From assembly GCA_023458755.1 (NCBI GenBank), contig JAEWYE010000027.1:80940-144939 (forward strand): 64,000 bases of DNA. Direction: 5' to 3'. Made by a program: the position numbers and the translations under genes. The DNA is from Bacillota bacterium. GTDB taxonomy: Bacteria > Bacillota > Clostridia > Oscillospirales > Acutalibacteraceae. The notes beneath the pieces were generated by a model that was not told where the DNA came from, did no database searches, and saw only the letters and a program-made list of their open reading frames with translations. This document shows positions 26,625-35,863 of this stretch, piece by piece; the first letter of the stretch is position 1, and every line of letters begins with the position of its first letter.

Positions 26625-26858
26625 ATGCAGACAAGCACCATTATGCTGTCAAGTATTGAAGCGGTAAAGAAATTTGTCACATTGACAAACCAATATGATT
26701 TTGCAATTAACCTTGCTACCGATAAATATAAGATTGATGCAAAATCCATTATGGGTGTTTTCAGCCTGGATTTGTCAAAGCCCGTTACGATTGAAGTTGA
26801 TACTTCAAACGAAGCGGCACAGGAATTTTTAGCACAAATCAAGCAGTTCGAAGTCTGA
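26625..26858 (+). CDS. HPr-like protein lacking the active-site histidine
   Basis: 77 residues with HPr fold pattern: the central IDAKSIMGVFSLDLSKPVTIEV matches HPr around Ser46, but the N-terminal GLHARPA active-site segment is replaced by SIEAVKKFV, with no His at all in the protein. Thus it cannot serve as the PTS phosphocarrier; it resembles Crh of Bacillus in keeping Ser46 while losing His15, suggesting a regulatory (HPr-kinase/CcpA) role by inference. GGAGG site before ATG 26625. Single-gene unit with own promoter and terminator. Confidence 0.82.
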   Translation: MQTSTIMLSSIEAVKKFVTLTNQYDFAINLATDKYKIDAKSIMGVFSLDLSKPVTIEVDTSNEAAQEFLAQIKQFEV

Positions 26859-26879
26859 TAAGGTTCCAAATAAAATGTA

Positions 26880-26919
26880 GTACGGTTTAAGTCGCTGAAC
26901 TTAAACCGTATTTTTTTTA
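26880..26919 (+). terminator. intrinsic terminator after the HPr-like gene
   Basis: TACGGTTTAAG-loop-CTTAAACCGTA followed by eight T, reaching the stop codon of the convergent ABC-F gene. Confidence 0.88.
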
Positions 26920-28830
26920 TTCCTCCACTTCTTCCGAAAGCTCGCTCCACTGTTCAAACAGTTCATCATTTGTGCATTTTAAGGCATCCATTTTGTTTGT
27001 GATTTCCAGCGTAGCTTCATAGTCGCTCACAATTTCCGGCTTTTGCAGTTCCTGCTCCAAGGCTGAGATTTGCTGCTCAATGTCGTCAATTTCCTGCTCA
27101 GTGCGCCTTAATGCTGCCCGACTTTTGCGAAGCTGCGCATCCCGCTTTTTCCGCTCTTTGTACTCGGTTCCTTTTTCCGGAGATTCCACGGCTTCCAGTT
27201 GTACGGCGGCTTTGCGCTTTTCCAAATAAGTATCGTAATTGCCGATGTATTCCACAGCACCGTCCTGTTCCAGACAATAGATACGGTCGGCTGTTTTGTT
27301 GATTAAGTAACGGTCATGCGACACAATCAGCAGAGTGCCTTCATAGTTCTGCAGGGCACCCTCTAACGCTTCGCAGGAGCCGATGTCCAAATGGTTGGTC
27401 GGCTCATCCAAAAACAGGAAATTTGCGCGTGACAGCATCAGGCGCAATAACAGTACCCTTGCGCGTTCACCGCCCGAAAGAGCCGAAACCAGTTTAAATA
27501 CGTCGTCACCGTGAAACAAAAATACCGCCAGCGCGCTTCTTATTTCGGTTTGCGTCATTTTCGGGTAGCTGTCCCAAATTTCATCCAGTACAGTCTTGTT
27601 CGGGTCAAGTCCGGCCTGTATCTGGTCATAATAGCCAACGTCGATTCCCGCGCCGAATCGGATTTCTCCCTCTGTCGGCGTATAGGTGTTCAGCAGCGTT
27701 TTCAGCAGGGAGGTTTTCCCGCATCCGTTTGGACCAATTAAAAAGATACGTTCGCCGCGGTGGATTTCCATATTGACATTTTGAAACAGTTCCTTTTCAT
27801 CAAAACGGAGTGCCAAATTTTTTACGGACAGCACATCGTTGCCGCCGCGCTGATTGATGTCAAAATGAAAATGAATGCTTTCCGGGTCGTCCTCCGGGCG
27901 TTCCAGCGTATCTTCCAGCCGGTCAATCACCTTCAATTTACTTTCGGCGGTTTTAATGTTCTTTTCACGGTTCCACTGCCTTTGCTGGGCAACAATTCCC
28001 TCTAAACGGCTGATTTCTTTTTTGGTGTTGTCATATTTTCGCTGCATGGCCAGCTTGGTTTCTTCTTTTTGCGCAAGGTAGGTGGAGTAACTGCCTTTAT
28101 ACAGCGTCAGTCGATGGTTTTCCATTTCAAATGTGCGGTTTGTAATTTTATCCAGAAAATAGCGGTCATGCGAAATTACAATAAACGAACCGGAATAGGA
28201 GCGCAAAAAATCCTCCAGCCATTCTACAGACGGAATATCCAAATGGTTGGTCGGCTCGTCCAACAGCAGCAAATTCGCGCCGCTTAACAGCATTTTTGCA
28301 AGCTGCAGCTTGGCTTTTTGTCCGCCACTCAAAACACCGATCGGCATTGCCATCTGCTGATCGTCAAAACCGAGGCCGAGAAGCGCGGAACGCGCGCGGC
28401 TGCGGCAGGTAAGTCCGCCGTCATTTACAAAGCGTTCGTTTAAAGTCATCTGTTTTTCAATCAGCCTGTCTAGGTTTTCAGCCGTATGCATGGACTGCTT
28501 TGCCTGTAACTGCTGATTTAAATATTCCAGTTCCCGTTCGGTTTCCAACAGAGACGCAAAAACGGTAAGCACTTCGTTGTATGCGGTGCGGTCCAAATCC
28601 TTGCAGACATGCTGTTCCATATAGCCGATTACAGTGTCTTTTGCCTGAAAAATGTCGCCGCTGTCCGCCGGTAAATCACCGGTCAGCAGTTTGAACAGTG
28701 TGGTTTTACCGGAACCGTTGATGCCCACCAGACCAACCCGGTCATTATCCTGTATTTCAAACGACACATTGGTGAAAATAACGTCAGTGCCGTACGCTTT
28801 GTTTAAATTGCTTGCGCTGAGCAAAGCCAT
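26917..28830 (-). CDS. ABC-F family ATPase (ribosome-associated type)
   Basis: About 637 residues with two fused ABC domains and no membrane segment: Walker A GINGSGKTT and GPNGCGKTS, signatures LSGGQKAKL and LSGGERARV, Walker B LLLLDEPTNHLD and LFLDEPTNHLD, an interdomain linker (KYDNTKKEISRLEGIV) and a C-terminal coiled coil (about 560-637). Members act on the ribosomal E-site in translation control or antibiotic protection; subclass not resolved, though the YdiF/Uup-like C-terminal coiled coil suggests a housekeeping role. ATG 28830 follows AAGGAG by ten bases. Confidence 0.92.
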   Translation of the reverse strand: MALLSASNLNKAYGTDVIFTNVSFEIQDNDRVGLVGINGSGKTTLFKLLTGDLPADSGDIFQAKDTVIGYMEQHVCKDLDRTAYNEVLTVFASLLETERELEYLNQQLQAKQSMHTAENLDRLIEKQMTLNERFVNDGGLTCRSRARSALLGLGFDDQQMAMPIGVLSGGQKAKLQLAKMLLSGANLLLLDEPTNHLDIPSVEWLEDFLRSYSGSFIVISHDRYFLDKITNRTFEMENHRLTLYKGSYSTYLAQKEETKLAMQRKYDNTKKEISRLEGIVAQQRQWNREKNIKTAESKLKVIDRLEDTLERPEDDPESIHFHFDINQRGGNDVLSVKNLALRFDEKELFQNVNMEIHRGERIFLIGPNGCGKTSLLKTLLNTYTPTEGEIRFGAGIDVGYYDQIQAGLDPNKTVLDEIWDSYPKMTQTEIRSALAVFLFHGDDVFKLVSALSGGERARVLLLRLMLSRANFLFLDEPTNHLDIGSCEALEGALQNYEGTLLIVSHDRYLINKTADRIYCLEQDGAVEYIGNYDTYLEKRKAAVQLEAVESPEKGTEYKERKKRDAQLRKSRAALRRTEQEIDDIEQQISALEQELQKPEIVSDYEATLEITNKMDALKCTNDELFEQWSELSEEVEE

Positions 28831-28901
28831 AGTAATAATACTCCTTATGTAAGATACGAACTCCGATAACATATATAACCGGATTCCTGTGTCATGCAGA
28901 T

Positions 28902-28993
28902 TTATATAGCTAAATCAATTAGCATACCGCTTGGGCGAAAGTTTGCCGACCACAGAAAAGTGATATAGGAAATCAATTGCTTGATCTATATAG
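28902..28993. repeat. imperfect palindrome between ABC-F and ferritin-like genes
   Basis: TATATAGCTAAATCAATT at the left end faces AATTGCTTGATCTATATAG at the right, a ~92-base inverted pair in the 291-base gap 28831-29121. A further small hairpin (GTCCT-CTGC...GCAG-AGGAC) lies at 29011-29032. May be a decayed MITE; weak. Confidence 0.3.
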
Positions 28994-29121
28994 TTCGAAA
29001 CAACAGCGCTGTCCTCCTGCTTGCAGAAGGACAGACGCCAGTCAAATTCTATTATAATAAAATTACGCTTTGAAATCAAGTTATACGGTATTCGGATTGC
29101 GAATATCAGTAATAGGTAGGC

Positions 29122-29556
29122 TTACAGATGCTTTTTCAGCGCGTCGATGTGTTGTTCTTCGCTTTTTAAATAGTCCAGCGCCAACACTTTTGCTCCCGCG
29201 TCGGAGTCATCCAGATCGTTCAGCTTTTTGGTTAAATCAATAATTCCCATGGTTGTGCCGTTTATCATAATCTCGGCGATGTGTTCAGGTGTAGTGTCCT
29301 TTATCGTGTTGAGCTGAATAGCTCCCCAAAGCGTGACTTTCTGCATCATGCCTTTTTCTTCCGGGTGTATTCCTCTTTGTTCCAGCATCCTTTCGCTCTT
29401 ATCGGCAAAATCTTCATAGCAGTCCCGCTGTTCTTTCACATCTTCTTTTAGACCGGAGTCTTCAATTTTCGGGATAATAAGCTGCGTAGCTTCCAAGCCC
29501 ATCTTTGTAGCTTTGTAGATTTCTTCCAGCAGATTATCGTTTTGATTGCTAATCAT
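29122..29556 (-). CDS. ferritin-like DUF2383-type protein
   Basis: 144 residues, all helical, with Glu and His placed as in a four-helix ferritin-like bundle (ATQLIIPKIEDSGLKEDV, YEDFADKSERML, LKSEEQHIDALKKHL). I read it as a DUF2383/ferritin-like protein, function unknown. ATG 29556 lies seven bases after GGAGG; upstream in-frame ATGs (to 29667) have no ribosome site. Confidence 0.75.
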   Translation of the reverse strand: MISNQNDNLLEEIYKATKMGLEATQLIIPKIEDSGLKEDVKEQRDCYEDFADKSERMLEQRGIHPEEKGMMQKVTLWGAIQLNTIKDTTPEHIAEIMINGTTMGIIDLTKKLNDLDDSDAGAKVLALDYLKSEEQHIDALKKHL

Positions 29557-29803
29557 AGATACGCCTCCATTAAAAATTTGTATCCATAGTTTGCTTGATT
29601 CGTTTGTGATTATGTAAAATGAAGAGCGGAATAAATTGGAGATATCACCGAACGTATCCGTATACAATACCGGTTTAAAATGCTATACTATATAAGAGCA
29701 CAGTTTGATTTTTTTATATCAAGGCATTTACAAGCACTGTTTATCCGTGCTGGATGCGGTAAACATAGTGCTTTTCATGAACATATAAAGAGGTGACCCG
29801 CAT

Positions 29804-30598
29804 ATGAACTGCGGTATTTCGACCGCTTGCCTTTATCCGATGGAAACGGAAAAATCGCTGGACGCGTTAATATCCATGCGCTTTACGCTGTTTGAAATTT
29901 TTTTCAATACGTACCGCGAAATTCAGCCGGACTATCTAAAAAAGCTGAATCAAACTCTGACGGCGAATCACTGCTCTGTTAAGTCGGTGCATCCCTTTAC
30001 CTCCGGCTTTGAATCCATGCTGCTTTTTTCGGACTATCATCGACGCTATCTGGATGGATTGGAATTTTATAAACATTATTTTGAGGCGGCACAGCTTCTC
30101 GGCGCAAAAATATTGGTATTGCATGGTCAGCGCGATTACCGAAACAGTCGCATTACGGAAGAAGAATATTTTAATCGCTATGGCGAACTTTATGAACTGG
30201 GCAAAACATACGGCATAACAGTTGCGCAGGAGAATGTGAATGCGTGCCGCTCCGAAAATCCAGGCTTTATATCCCGTATGCGCAGTTACCTGAATGATGG
30301 CTGTTCCTTTGTGTTTGATATCAAGCAGGCTGTGCGCGCGGGCGAAAGTCCATTTCAAATGTGTAAGGCGATGGGGGAATGCATTGTTCATGTGCACGTC
30401 AATGACAACGAAGATAACGCTGATTGCCTGCTTCCAGGTGAGGGCACGATGGATTATCCGAAATTAATGCAGCAGTTAGAGCAATATCACTATGTCGGCG
30501 ACCTCATTATAGAGGTGTACCGCAAAAATTTTGATTGTTTCTCCCAGCTTGCACAAGCAAAACAGGTCGTGGAAACGATGGCTTCTATAGAGGGCTGA
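29804..30598 (+). CDS. sugar phosphate isomerase/epimerase-like TIM-barrel protein
   Basis: 264 residues of the xylose-isomerase-like/AP-endonuclease-2 superfamily. Seen: CGISTACLYPMETEKSLDAL at the front, ILVLHGQRDY (metal-ligand His), VAQENVNAC (Glu), FVFDIKQAVRAGE (Asp), and VHVHVNDNEDNADCLLPGEGTMDYP (His, Glu) - the usual metal site. Substrate unknown. GAGGTG site. A bulged hairpin (AAGCACT...AGTGCTT, 29731-29775) lies just upstream and may be a leader terminator. It ends 200 bases before nrdR. Confidence 0.85.
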   Translation: MNCGISTACLYPMETEKSLDALISMRFTLFEIFFNTYREIQPDYLKKLNQTLTANHCSVKSVHPFTSGFESMLLFSDYHRRYLDGLEFYKHYFEAAQLLGAKILVLHGQRDYRNSRITEEEYFNRYGELYELGKTYGITVAQENVNACRSENPGFISRMRSYLNDGCSFVFDIKQAVRAGESPFQMCKAMGECIVHVHVNDNEDNADCLLPGEGTMDYPKLMQQLEQYHYVGDLIIEVYRKNFDCFSQLAQAKQVVETMASIEG

Positions 30599-30742
30599 AT
30601 CAACTGTCACATAATCAGCATTTTTCTCGGTTTTGTTCGTTAAAAAACGTATTCGTGCTTTGCTTTTCCGTGTAAATTGATGATTTTTGTCTTAATAAAA
30701 AAAGCTTTTTTACCATTTTACAGAAAATCAATCGAAAAATGC

Positions 30743-30771
30743 TTGTAACCATATATTAAATATGTTATAAT
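30743..30771 (+). promoter_or_regulatory. nrdR promoter
   Basis: TTGTAA at 30743-30748, 17-base spacer, TATAAT at 30766-30771, 27 bases before the nrdR start. Confidence 0.75.
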
Positions 30772-30798
30772 TATACAAAATGTAGAGGGGTGACAGCC

Positions 30799-31257
30799 AT
30801 GAGGTGCCCATTTTGCGGATATATAGAAAGCAAAGTAATTGATTCACGTCCGACCGACGAAGGGGAACGAATTCGCCGCCGCAGGGAATGCCTGAAATGT
30901 GCGAAGCGCTTTACAACATACGAAATTATCGAAACCGTACCTGTCGTTGTCATCAAAAAAGATAAATCACGTGAGACATTTGACCGCAACAAACTGTTGA
31001 ACGGGCTTCTTCGTGCTTGCGAAAAACGTCCTGTTTCGATTGATACACTGGAACGTATTGTGGATGATATTGAAACTATGCTTCAAAATTCGCTTGACCG
31101 CGAAGTTCCGTCCAGTTTAATCGGCACTTACGCAATGGACAAACTGAAAACAGTGGATGAAGTTGCTTATGTGCGTTTCGCCTCAGTTTACCGTCAGTTC
31201 AAGGATATTAACTCCTTTATGGATGAATTAAATAAGATTATGAAAAACAAAAAGTAA
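30799..31257 (+). CDS. nrdR: transcriptional repressor NrdR
   Basis: 152 residues, exactly family size. Seen: zinc ribbon (MRCPFCGYIESKVIDSR ... RRECLKCAKRFTTYE) followed by an ATP-cone (VVVIKKDKSRETFDRNKLLNGLLRAC). It senses ATP/dATP and represses ribonucleotide reductase genes, which are not in this window. ATG 30799 follows GAGGGGTGA. Own promoter and terminator, so monocistronic. Confidence 0.97.
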   Translation: MRCPFCGYIESKVIDSRPTDEGERIRRRRECLKCAKRFTTYEIIETVPVVVIKKDKSRETFDRNKLLNGLLRACEKRPVSIDTLERIVDDIETMLQNSLDREVPSSLIGTYAMDKLKTVDEVAYVRFASVYRQFKDINSFMDELNKIMKNKK

Positions 31258-31282
31258 GGAAATTTTTGGTTGAATTTTAAGA

Positions 31283-31321
31283 GGCTCTTCTGCGGTATTA
31301 TGCCAAGCAGAAGAGCCTTTT
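31283..31321 (+). terminator. intrinsic terminator after nrdR
   Basis: GGCTCTTCTGC-loop-GCAGAAGAGCC followed by TTTT. Confidence 0.85.
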
Positions 31322-31353
31322 CTGTTTTGTATTGTAATGTTCGAATATTTGTA

Positions 31354-31737
31354 TTAGAAAATATTTGCTATTGACGGCATTTCGGTATCCTTCAAATGCT
31401 CAATTTGTGCAGAAGCGCGTTCACACTCCGCTTCAAACTGGTCGGTACCGTTGCTGCTGGCAATGAGCGGGGGCAGTGTTGCAAGACTTTGATCAATGGA
31501 TTCCAAACGCGCATGCGGCATATACGTACACATTTTCATGTGATATTCGTGCCACTCTTTGATGGCAGATTCACTTAGTGCAATTGCGGTGCTTGTATTG
31601 CCGTTTTTTACTTCTGATTTTATTTCGTTCAGCCGTTCGCTCATTGCTCCTGTCAATTGATTAGTCGTAATCAATCCGAAGGTACAAAGACCAAGAACCG
31701 AGAGGAAAATAACCAATGCTACCCAAACGCGTTTCAT
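31354..31737 (-). CDS. DUF4363 family protein
   Basis: 127 residues: an N-terminal membrane helix (WVALVIFLSVLGLCTFGLI) and an extracytoplasmic helical domain with regularly spaced Glu/His. The pattern fits DUF4363, which often follows DUF421 genes in Clostridia, as here (85-base gap, same strand). Function unknown, but the pair suggests a membrane unit linked to sporulation or envelope stress. Confidence 0.75.
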   Translation of the reverse strand: MKRVWVALVIFLSVLGLCTFGLITTNQLTGAMSERLNEIKSEVKNGNTSTAIALSESAIKEWHEYHMKMCTYMPHARLESIDQSLATLPPLIASSNGTDQFEAECERASAQIEHLKDTEMPSIANIF

Positions 31738-31822
31738 GCTTGTATTCCTTTCCTGAATGAGAGAACCGCCCTCATCGTTTGTATTGGAAATTGGTAAGAA
31801 ATTTGAAATCTGCCTACTTTGC

Positions 31823-32497
31823 TTACTTTAATTCTTTTTTTATGATATGAAAATCTCCTTTTGTGTTTGCGGTCATAATAAATATATCTTTTGCCTCCAA
31901 ATTTTGTCCCTTTAGAACTCCTTCAACCCATGCACGCGATTTGCTGCACAGTTTTGCGGACATATCGCTGATTTCACCGTCGCTGATTACCACGGTTTCA
32001 ATGCCGGTGTTGGGGACGACAATTCCAAGCATACCGGCCACAGGGGTTTCCTTGTCCGGCTTTTTGATTACGCTCAGCTTACCGTTTGTTTCCACAATGG
32101 CATACGCCACATCCTCAATGGCAAACACGTCTTTCTGCCGTAAATCTTCAATTAGGTCGTCAATAGTCAGTCGAAGCCGGCGCATTTCATGCTGGTCTAC
32201 CTTTCCGTTGTTGATTACCACGATTGGCCTTCCGCAGACAAGCCGGCGGAATTTCCCGCTTTTTACCATAAGCGCCGAAATCGTGATCTCGCAGACAACC
32301 AACACCGCAATCGGTATAAAACCGCTTACAAGCGGCTGACCGGTGTCCTGCATGGGAATGGACGCAATATCGGAGATAAGCAGGGTTACCACTAATTCTG
32401 AGGTCTGCAATTCGCTGATTTGTCTTTTTCCCATCAGCCGTACCGCTACAATGATTACTATGTAGAGCACTACGGTCCGGATTAACGAAATTGTCAT
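31823..32497 (-). CDS. DUF421 (YetF-like) membrane protein
   Basis: 224 residues: three N-terminal helices, the conserved MGKRQISELQTSELVVTLLISDIASIPMQD segment, then a soluble domain with GRPIVVINNGKVDQHEMRRLRLTIDDLIEDLRQKDV, the DUF421 signature. Function unknown; some relatives contribute to spore envelope or stress. Start ATG at 32497 with GGTGAT upstream; the MITE-like element begins only 16 bases before the start, so the promoter must lie in or beyond it. Paralog at 50787. Confidence 0.88.
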   Translation of the reverse strand: MTISLIRTVVLYIVIIVAVRLMGKRQISELQTSELVVTLLISDIASIPMQDTGQPLVSGFIPIAVLVVCEITISALMVKSGKFRRLVCGRPIVVINNGKVDQHEMRRLRLTIDDLIEDLRQKDVFAIEDVAYAIVETNGKLSVIKKPDKETPVAGMLGIVVPNTGIETVVISDGEISDMSAKLCSKSRAWVEGVLKGQNLEAKDIFIMTANTKGDFHIIKKELK

Positions 32498-32512
32498 TTG
32501 TCATCACCGCTA

Positions 32513-32618
32513 CATAAGTCAGTTGATTTGAAAACAAAACCAATCTCCAAGCATAAAATCCAAATGTCAAAGATTTTACGCTTGTTTCTTGGATGTTTTC
32601 TAAAGTTAATTGACTATA
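32513..32618. mobile_element. MITE-like palindromic element, copy 1
   Basis: ~106 bp imperfect palindrome. Right end GTTAATTGACTATA mirrors left end ATAAGTCAGTTGAT (left tip decayed). Internal GATTTTACGCTTG and GAAAACA/TGTTTTC match copies at 37367-37471 and 52202-52306. Same orientation as copy 3, opposite to copy 2. No ORF of its own. Confidence 0.75.
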
Positions 32619-32650
32619 GTATTCGCATTCAAAATAGTATTTATGCAAAA

Positions 32651-32683
32651 AGCAGCAAGGGAGCGATTTTCTCCCTCGCTGCT
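32651..32683 (-). terminator. intrinsic terminator of the 71-residue gene
   Basis: On the minus strand: GCAGCGAGGGAG-loop-CTCCCTTGCTGC then TTTTT, just past the small gene's stop. Confidence 0.85.
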
Positions 32684-32695
32684 CGAATAGCATTT

Positions 32696-32911
32696 TTAAG
32701 CGATGACTCCCGGTGGTGAACTTGTGCGTGGCGGAACGGAGATATTGCCTTCACAGAGCTCTCTTTGTGCCGCGATTAATGTAATTGCAGAACTCAGCAT
32801 AGAAAACATACCGCTGAGAACAGCCAGTTCATCAATAGTTTTATCCTGCGCCAGTATGGATGCAATCGCGGTTACAGCGGCAGCAAGCTCTTCTCCGCAG
32901 CAGTTTGCCAT
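32696..32911 (-). CDS. 71-residue conserved hypothetical protein
   Basis: Starts MANCCGEELAAAVTAIASILAQ with paired cysteines, amphipathic Ala/Leu-rich helix, then a Pro/Ser tail (VPPRTSSPPG). AAAGGA nine bases before the ATG and a strong terminator after it support a real gene. Located between asnB and MITE copy 1. Similar small Cys-Cys proteins occur in spore-formers; function unknown. Confidence 0.65.
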   Translation of the reverse strand: MANCCGEELAAAVTAIASILAQDKTIDELAVLSGMFSMLSSAITLIAAQRELCEGNISVPPRTSSPPGVIA

Positions 32912-32931
32912 AAAAATTTTCCTTTGATGTT

Positions 32932-34785
32932 TTATAGTTGAATGGAGATTTCATACCGTTTCAGCCAGAAATTGATTTGCAGCAGATACGCCATCAGTTG
33001 GGGTCCAGCCATCAGCTGCCCGAACCACGGCTTTCCGTAATCGGATTTCTCTTTCAGCAGTTCTTCCAACGCGCTTTTATCAATCAGTTGGTGCAGCGGC
33101 TCTTCCAGGTCATTCATAACGTGTGTCAGCCGTTGACGTACCAGCTTTTCATAGCCCGGATTGTGCGTTTTGGGGTACGGACTTTTGCGGCGGTACAGCA
33201 CATCATCCGGCAGCAGGCCTTTTGCGGCATCACGCAGCAAAGACTTCGTAACGCCCTCATGGCACTTGTAGTCCCACGGAGTATTGAACACATATTGTAA
33301 CAGACGATGGTCGGCAAAGGGAACACGAACCTCAAGCCCGCTTGCCATGCTGGCACGGTCTTTTCGGTCGAGCAGCGTGGTCATAAACCATTTTATATTT
33401 AAATAAGAGATTTCCCTGCGCCTGCGTTCCTGGTCATTTTCACCCTGCAGCCGCGGAGTTTCGGCAATGGATTCCTCATACCGCATATTCACATAGTCCT
33501 TTAGTTTTAACGCATCCGCGATATCCGGTTTTAACAGGCTTTCCCGTATGGACAAATCCGGTGACCACGGGAAGCAGTGTCCTTCAAACGCTTCTTTTTT
33601 ATGGAACCATGGGTATCCGCCAAAAATTTCATCCGCACATTCGCCGCTCATGGCAACTACGTGATTTTTTTTCACAAGATTGCAGAAATGCAATAGGGAA
33701 GAGTCCACGTCCGCCATGCCGGGCATGTCTTTTGCCACTACGGCGTCATAAAGGCGGTCTGCAAGGCTGATGTTGTCACATATCAGGGTGTGATGTTCTG
33801 TATCCAAAAACTGTGCAACACGCTCCGCCCATGGCTGGTCGGCATCCGGCTGAAATGCGGATGGCTTAAAGTACTTCTCATTCCCGACAAAGTCAAACGA
33901 ATAGGTAGTAAGCTGTTTGCCGTTCGCACGGTAATTTTGCGCCGCCAGCGCCGATATCACACTGGAATCCAGTCCGCCGGAAAGGAAGGTGCACAGCGGC
34001 ACGTCAGAAATAAGCTGACGTGTGACGGTGTCTTCCAGCAAATCCCGTACATGCTGTACGGTGTCCTCGTAACTTTCGGTATGCTCATAACTGGTAAGTT
34101 CAAAATATGGATATGTTTGAAAACCGTCACGGTCAAAAATCCCGCAATGAGCAGGCTTCAATTCAAATATGTTTTTATAAACTCCGTTTCCCGCCGTACG
34201 CGCCGGCCCAAGGCCGAAAATCTCGCATAAGCTTTCACGGTCCAAAACAGGATTAATACCCGGATATTCGAACAATGCCTTAATTTCCGAACCGAAAACA
34301 AGCCGGTCACCGGCCATGGTATAAAAGAGCGGCTTTACCCCAAATCGATCCCGGCATAAAAAGCAGCGCTGTCTCCGTTCATCGTCTACGGCAAACGCAT
34401 AAATGCCGTTCAACCGCTCGGCACATTTTTCGCCGTATTGAATATAACAGTTCAGCAATACCTCTGTGTCGCTTGTGGTTTTGAATTCATATCCCAGGCT
34501 TTCCAATTCGCCGCGAAGTTCACCGGTGTTGTACAATTCGCCGTTATACGAAATGGTGTAGGTGTATCCGTCTGCCGTTCGGCTCATCGGCTGTTTGCCG
34601 CCTTCCAAATCGACTACCGCTAGACGAGCGTGTGCAAGTGCTGCATGCGCTGACACATGAACGCCCTGCGAATCCGGCCCTCTGTGCCTCAGCCGGTTAC
34701 CCATCCGTTTTGCCAGCGCACCCCAGAGCGGCGCCTCGTCGTTCAGGTTGTCATTATAATCGCAAAATCCTGCAATTCCACACAT
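32932..34785 (-). CDS. asnB: asparagine synthase (glutamine-hydrolysing)
   Basis: 617 residues. Seen: N-terminal nucleophile glutaminase (MCGIAGFCDY with Cys2, RHRGPDSQG, ISYNGELYN), and a C-terminal ATP-pyrophosphatase domain (FLSGGLDSSVISALAA, MSGECADEIFGGYPW). It makes Asn from Asp, Gln and ATP. Length and both active sites are complete. AGAGGGAT site before ATG 34785. Only a 20-base gap to the small gene downstream, so these two may be co-transcribed. Confidence 0.96.
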   Translation of the reverse strand: MCGIAGFCDYNDNLNDEAPLWGALAKRMGNRLRHRGPDSQGVHVSAHAALAHARLAVVDLEGGKQPMSRTADGYTYTISYNGELYNTGELRGELESLGYEFKTTSDTEVLLNCYIQYGEKCAERLNGIYAFAVDDERRQRCFLCRDRFGVKPLFYTMAGDRLVFGSEIKALFEYPGINPVLDRESLCEIFGLGPARTAGNGVYKNIFELKPAHCGIFDRDGFQTYPYFELTSYEHTESYEDTVQHVRDLLEDTVTRQLISDVPLCTFLSGGLDSSVISALAAQNYRANGKQLTTYSFDFVGNEKYFKPSAFQPDADQPWAERVAQFLDTEHHTLICDNISLADRLYDAVVAKDMPGMADVDSSLLHFCNLVKKNHVVAMSGECADEIFGGYPWFHKKEAFEGHCFPWSPDLSIRESLLKPDIADALKLKDYVNMRYEESIAETPRLQGENDQERRRREISYLNIKWFMTTLLDRKDRASMASGLEVRVPFADHRLLQYVFNTPWDYKCHEGVTKSLLRDAAKGLLPDDVLYRRKSPYPKTHNPGYEKLVRQRLTHVMNDLEEPLHQLIDKSALEELLKEKSDYGKPWFGQLMAGPQLMAYLLQINFWLKRYEISIQL

Positions 34786-34857
34786 GGCTATCCCTCTTTC
34801 ATTCGTTTGTATCTCTTATCAGTATATGAGGGAACTTCGTTATGGTTATGAACGGAC

Positions 34858-34890
34858 AAAAAAATACATGCAATTTTAAGTTGCATGCAG
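34858..34890 (-). terminator. terminator downstream of the aldo/keto reductase
   Basis: Minus strand: GCATGCAA-CTTAAAA-TTGCATG then TTTTTTT. A second GC-rich hairpin (GAGGGAGCGGG...CCCGCCCCCTC, 34946-34973) directly overlaps the reductase stop. Confidence 0.75.
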
Positions 34891-34972
34891 GAAAGAACGA
34901 TAAAAAGTTACGTCTGGGCGAACAAAATTGACTTGTTTATGAGAAGAGGGGGCGGGTAATTGCCCGCTCCCT

Positions 34973-35800
34973 CTAAAAATCTACATGATTGGGGTCTGCA
35001 CCGGTTACTTCATTAAATTGATTTTGATTTAAACTGTCGATTGTGTTCATTTCTTCCTTTGTCAGTTCAAAATCAAAGATATCCGCGTTTTCCCGTATTC
35101 TGTTCGGGTTCGTGGATTTTGGAATGGTCAGGATTCCTTGCTGTAAGTCCCAGCGCAGCATTACCTGAGCAGAAGATTTTTGGTGCTTTTCTCCGATTTT
35201 CAGCAACAGTTCATTCTTTAGCAAAGTACCGGCACCTAACGGACTCCATGCTTCACACACAATTCCTTTGCCTTCGCAATAGCTAATGAGTTCTTTGCGT
35301 GTGTTTCTGGGATGAATTTCAATCTGGTTTACGGCAGGAACTACCTTTGCGTCCGCCAATAAATCCTCCAGATGGCTGATTTCAAAGTTGCTTACACCGA
35401 TGGCGCGAACCAAACCTTCCTGATAAAGCTGCTCTAGTATTTTCCAAGTTTCTTTATATTTGTCGGGTACGGGCCAATGAACCAGATAGAGGTCAATGTA
35501 GTCAAGACTCAGCTTTTTCAGGCTCTTTTCAAACGCTTCCCGCTGTGTGCCCGCCCGCATATCGGAGTTCCAGACTTTTGTGGTGATAAATATTTCGTTT
35601 CTCGCAATCCCGCTTTCTCTTACGCCTCTGCCAACGTCTTCTTCGTTCCCGTAAAAAGCGGCGGTATCAATGTGACGGTAGCCTGTCTGCAGTGCACATT
35701 TTACGGCGTTAACGGTTTCTTCCTTTGCTTCGTATACACCCAGCCCTAAAATCGGCATTTCAACGCCATTGTTCAGTTTCCTCTTTGTTTGCAAATTCAT
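34973..35800 (-). CDS. aldo/keto reductase
   Basis: 275 residues, one (beta/alpha)8 domain. Catalytic tetrad visible: Asp in YRHIDTAAFYGNE with Tyr, Lys in FITTKVWNSD, His in LYLVHWPVPDKY; NADPH site at TIPKSTNPNRIREN. Similar to 2,5-diketo-gluconate/methylglyoxal-type reductases; substrate not definable. ATG 35800 with GGAG nine bases upstream; an earlier frame start at 35851 lacks a site. Confidence 0.9.
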   Translation of the reverse strand: MNLQTKRKLNNGVEMPILGLGVYEAKEETVNAVKCALQTGYRHIDTAAFYGNEEDVGRGVRESGIARNEIFITTKVWNSDMRAGTQREAFEKSLKKLSLDYIDLYLVHWPVPDKYKETWKILEQLYQEGLVRAIGVSNFEISHLEDLLADAKVVPAVNQIEIHPRNTRKELISYCEGKGIVCEAWSPLGAGTLLKNELLLKIGEKHQKSSAQVMLRWDLQQGILTIPKSTNPNRIRENADIFDFELTKEEMNTIDSLNQNQFNEVTGADPNHVDF

Positions 35801-35863
35801 AGCTGCTTCTCCGTTTATTCGATAAATTTGAACCTCTGTGGTATGCCGCATATTTAGTATACA

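Noticed and set aside
32187..32693. 168-codon minus-strand frame crossing MITE copy 1
   Set aside because: It runs through the palindrome and the DUF421 gene in another frame; a similar short frame at 52139-52354 occurs only because the MITE repeats.
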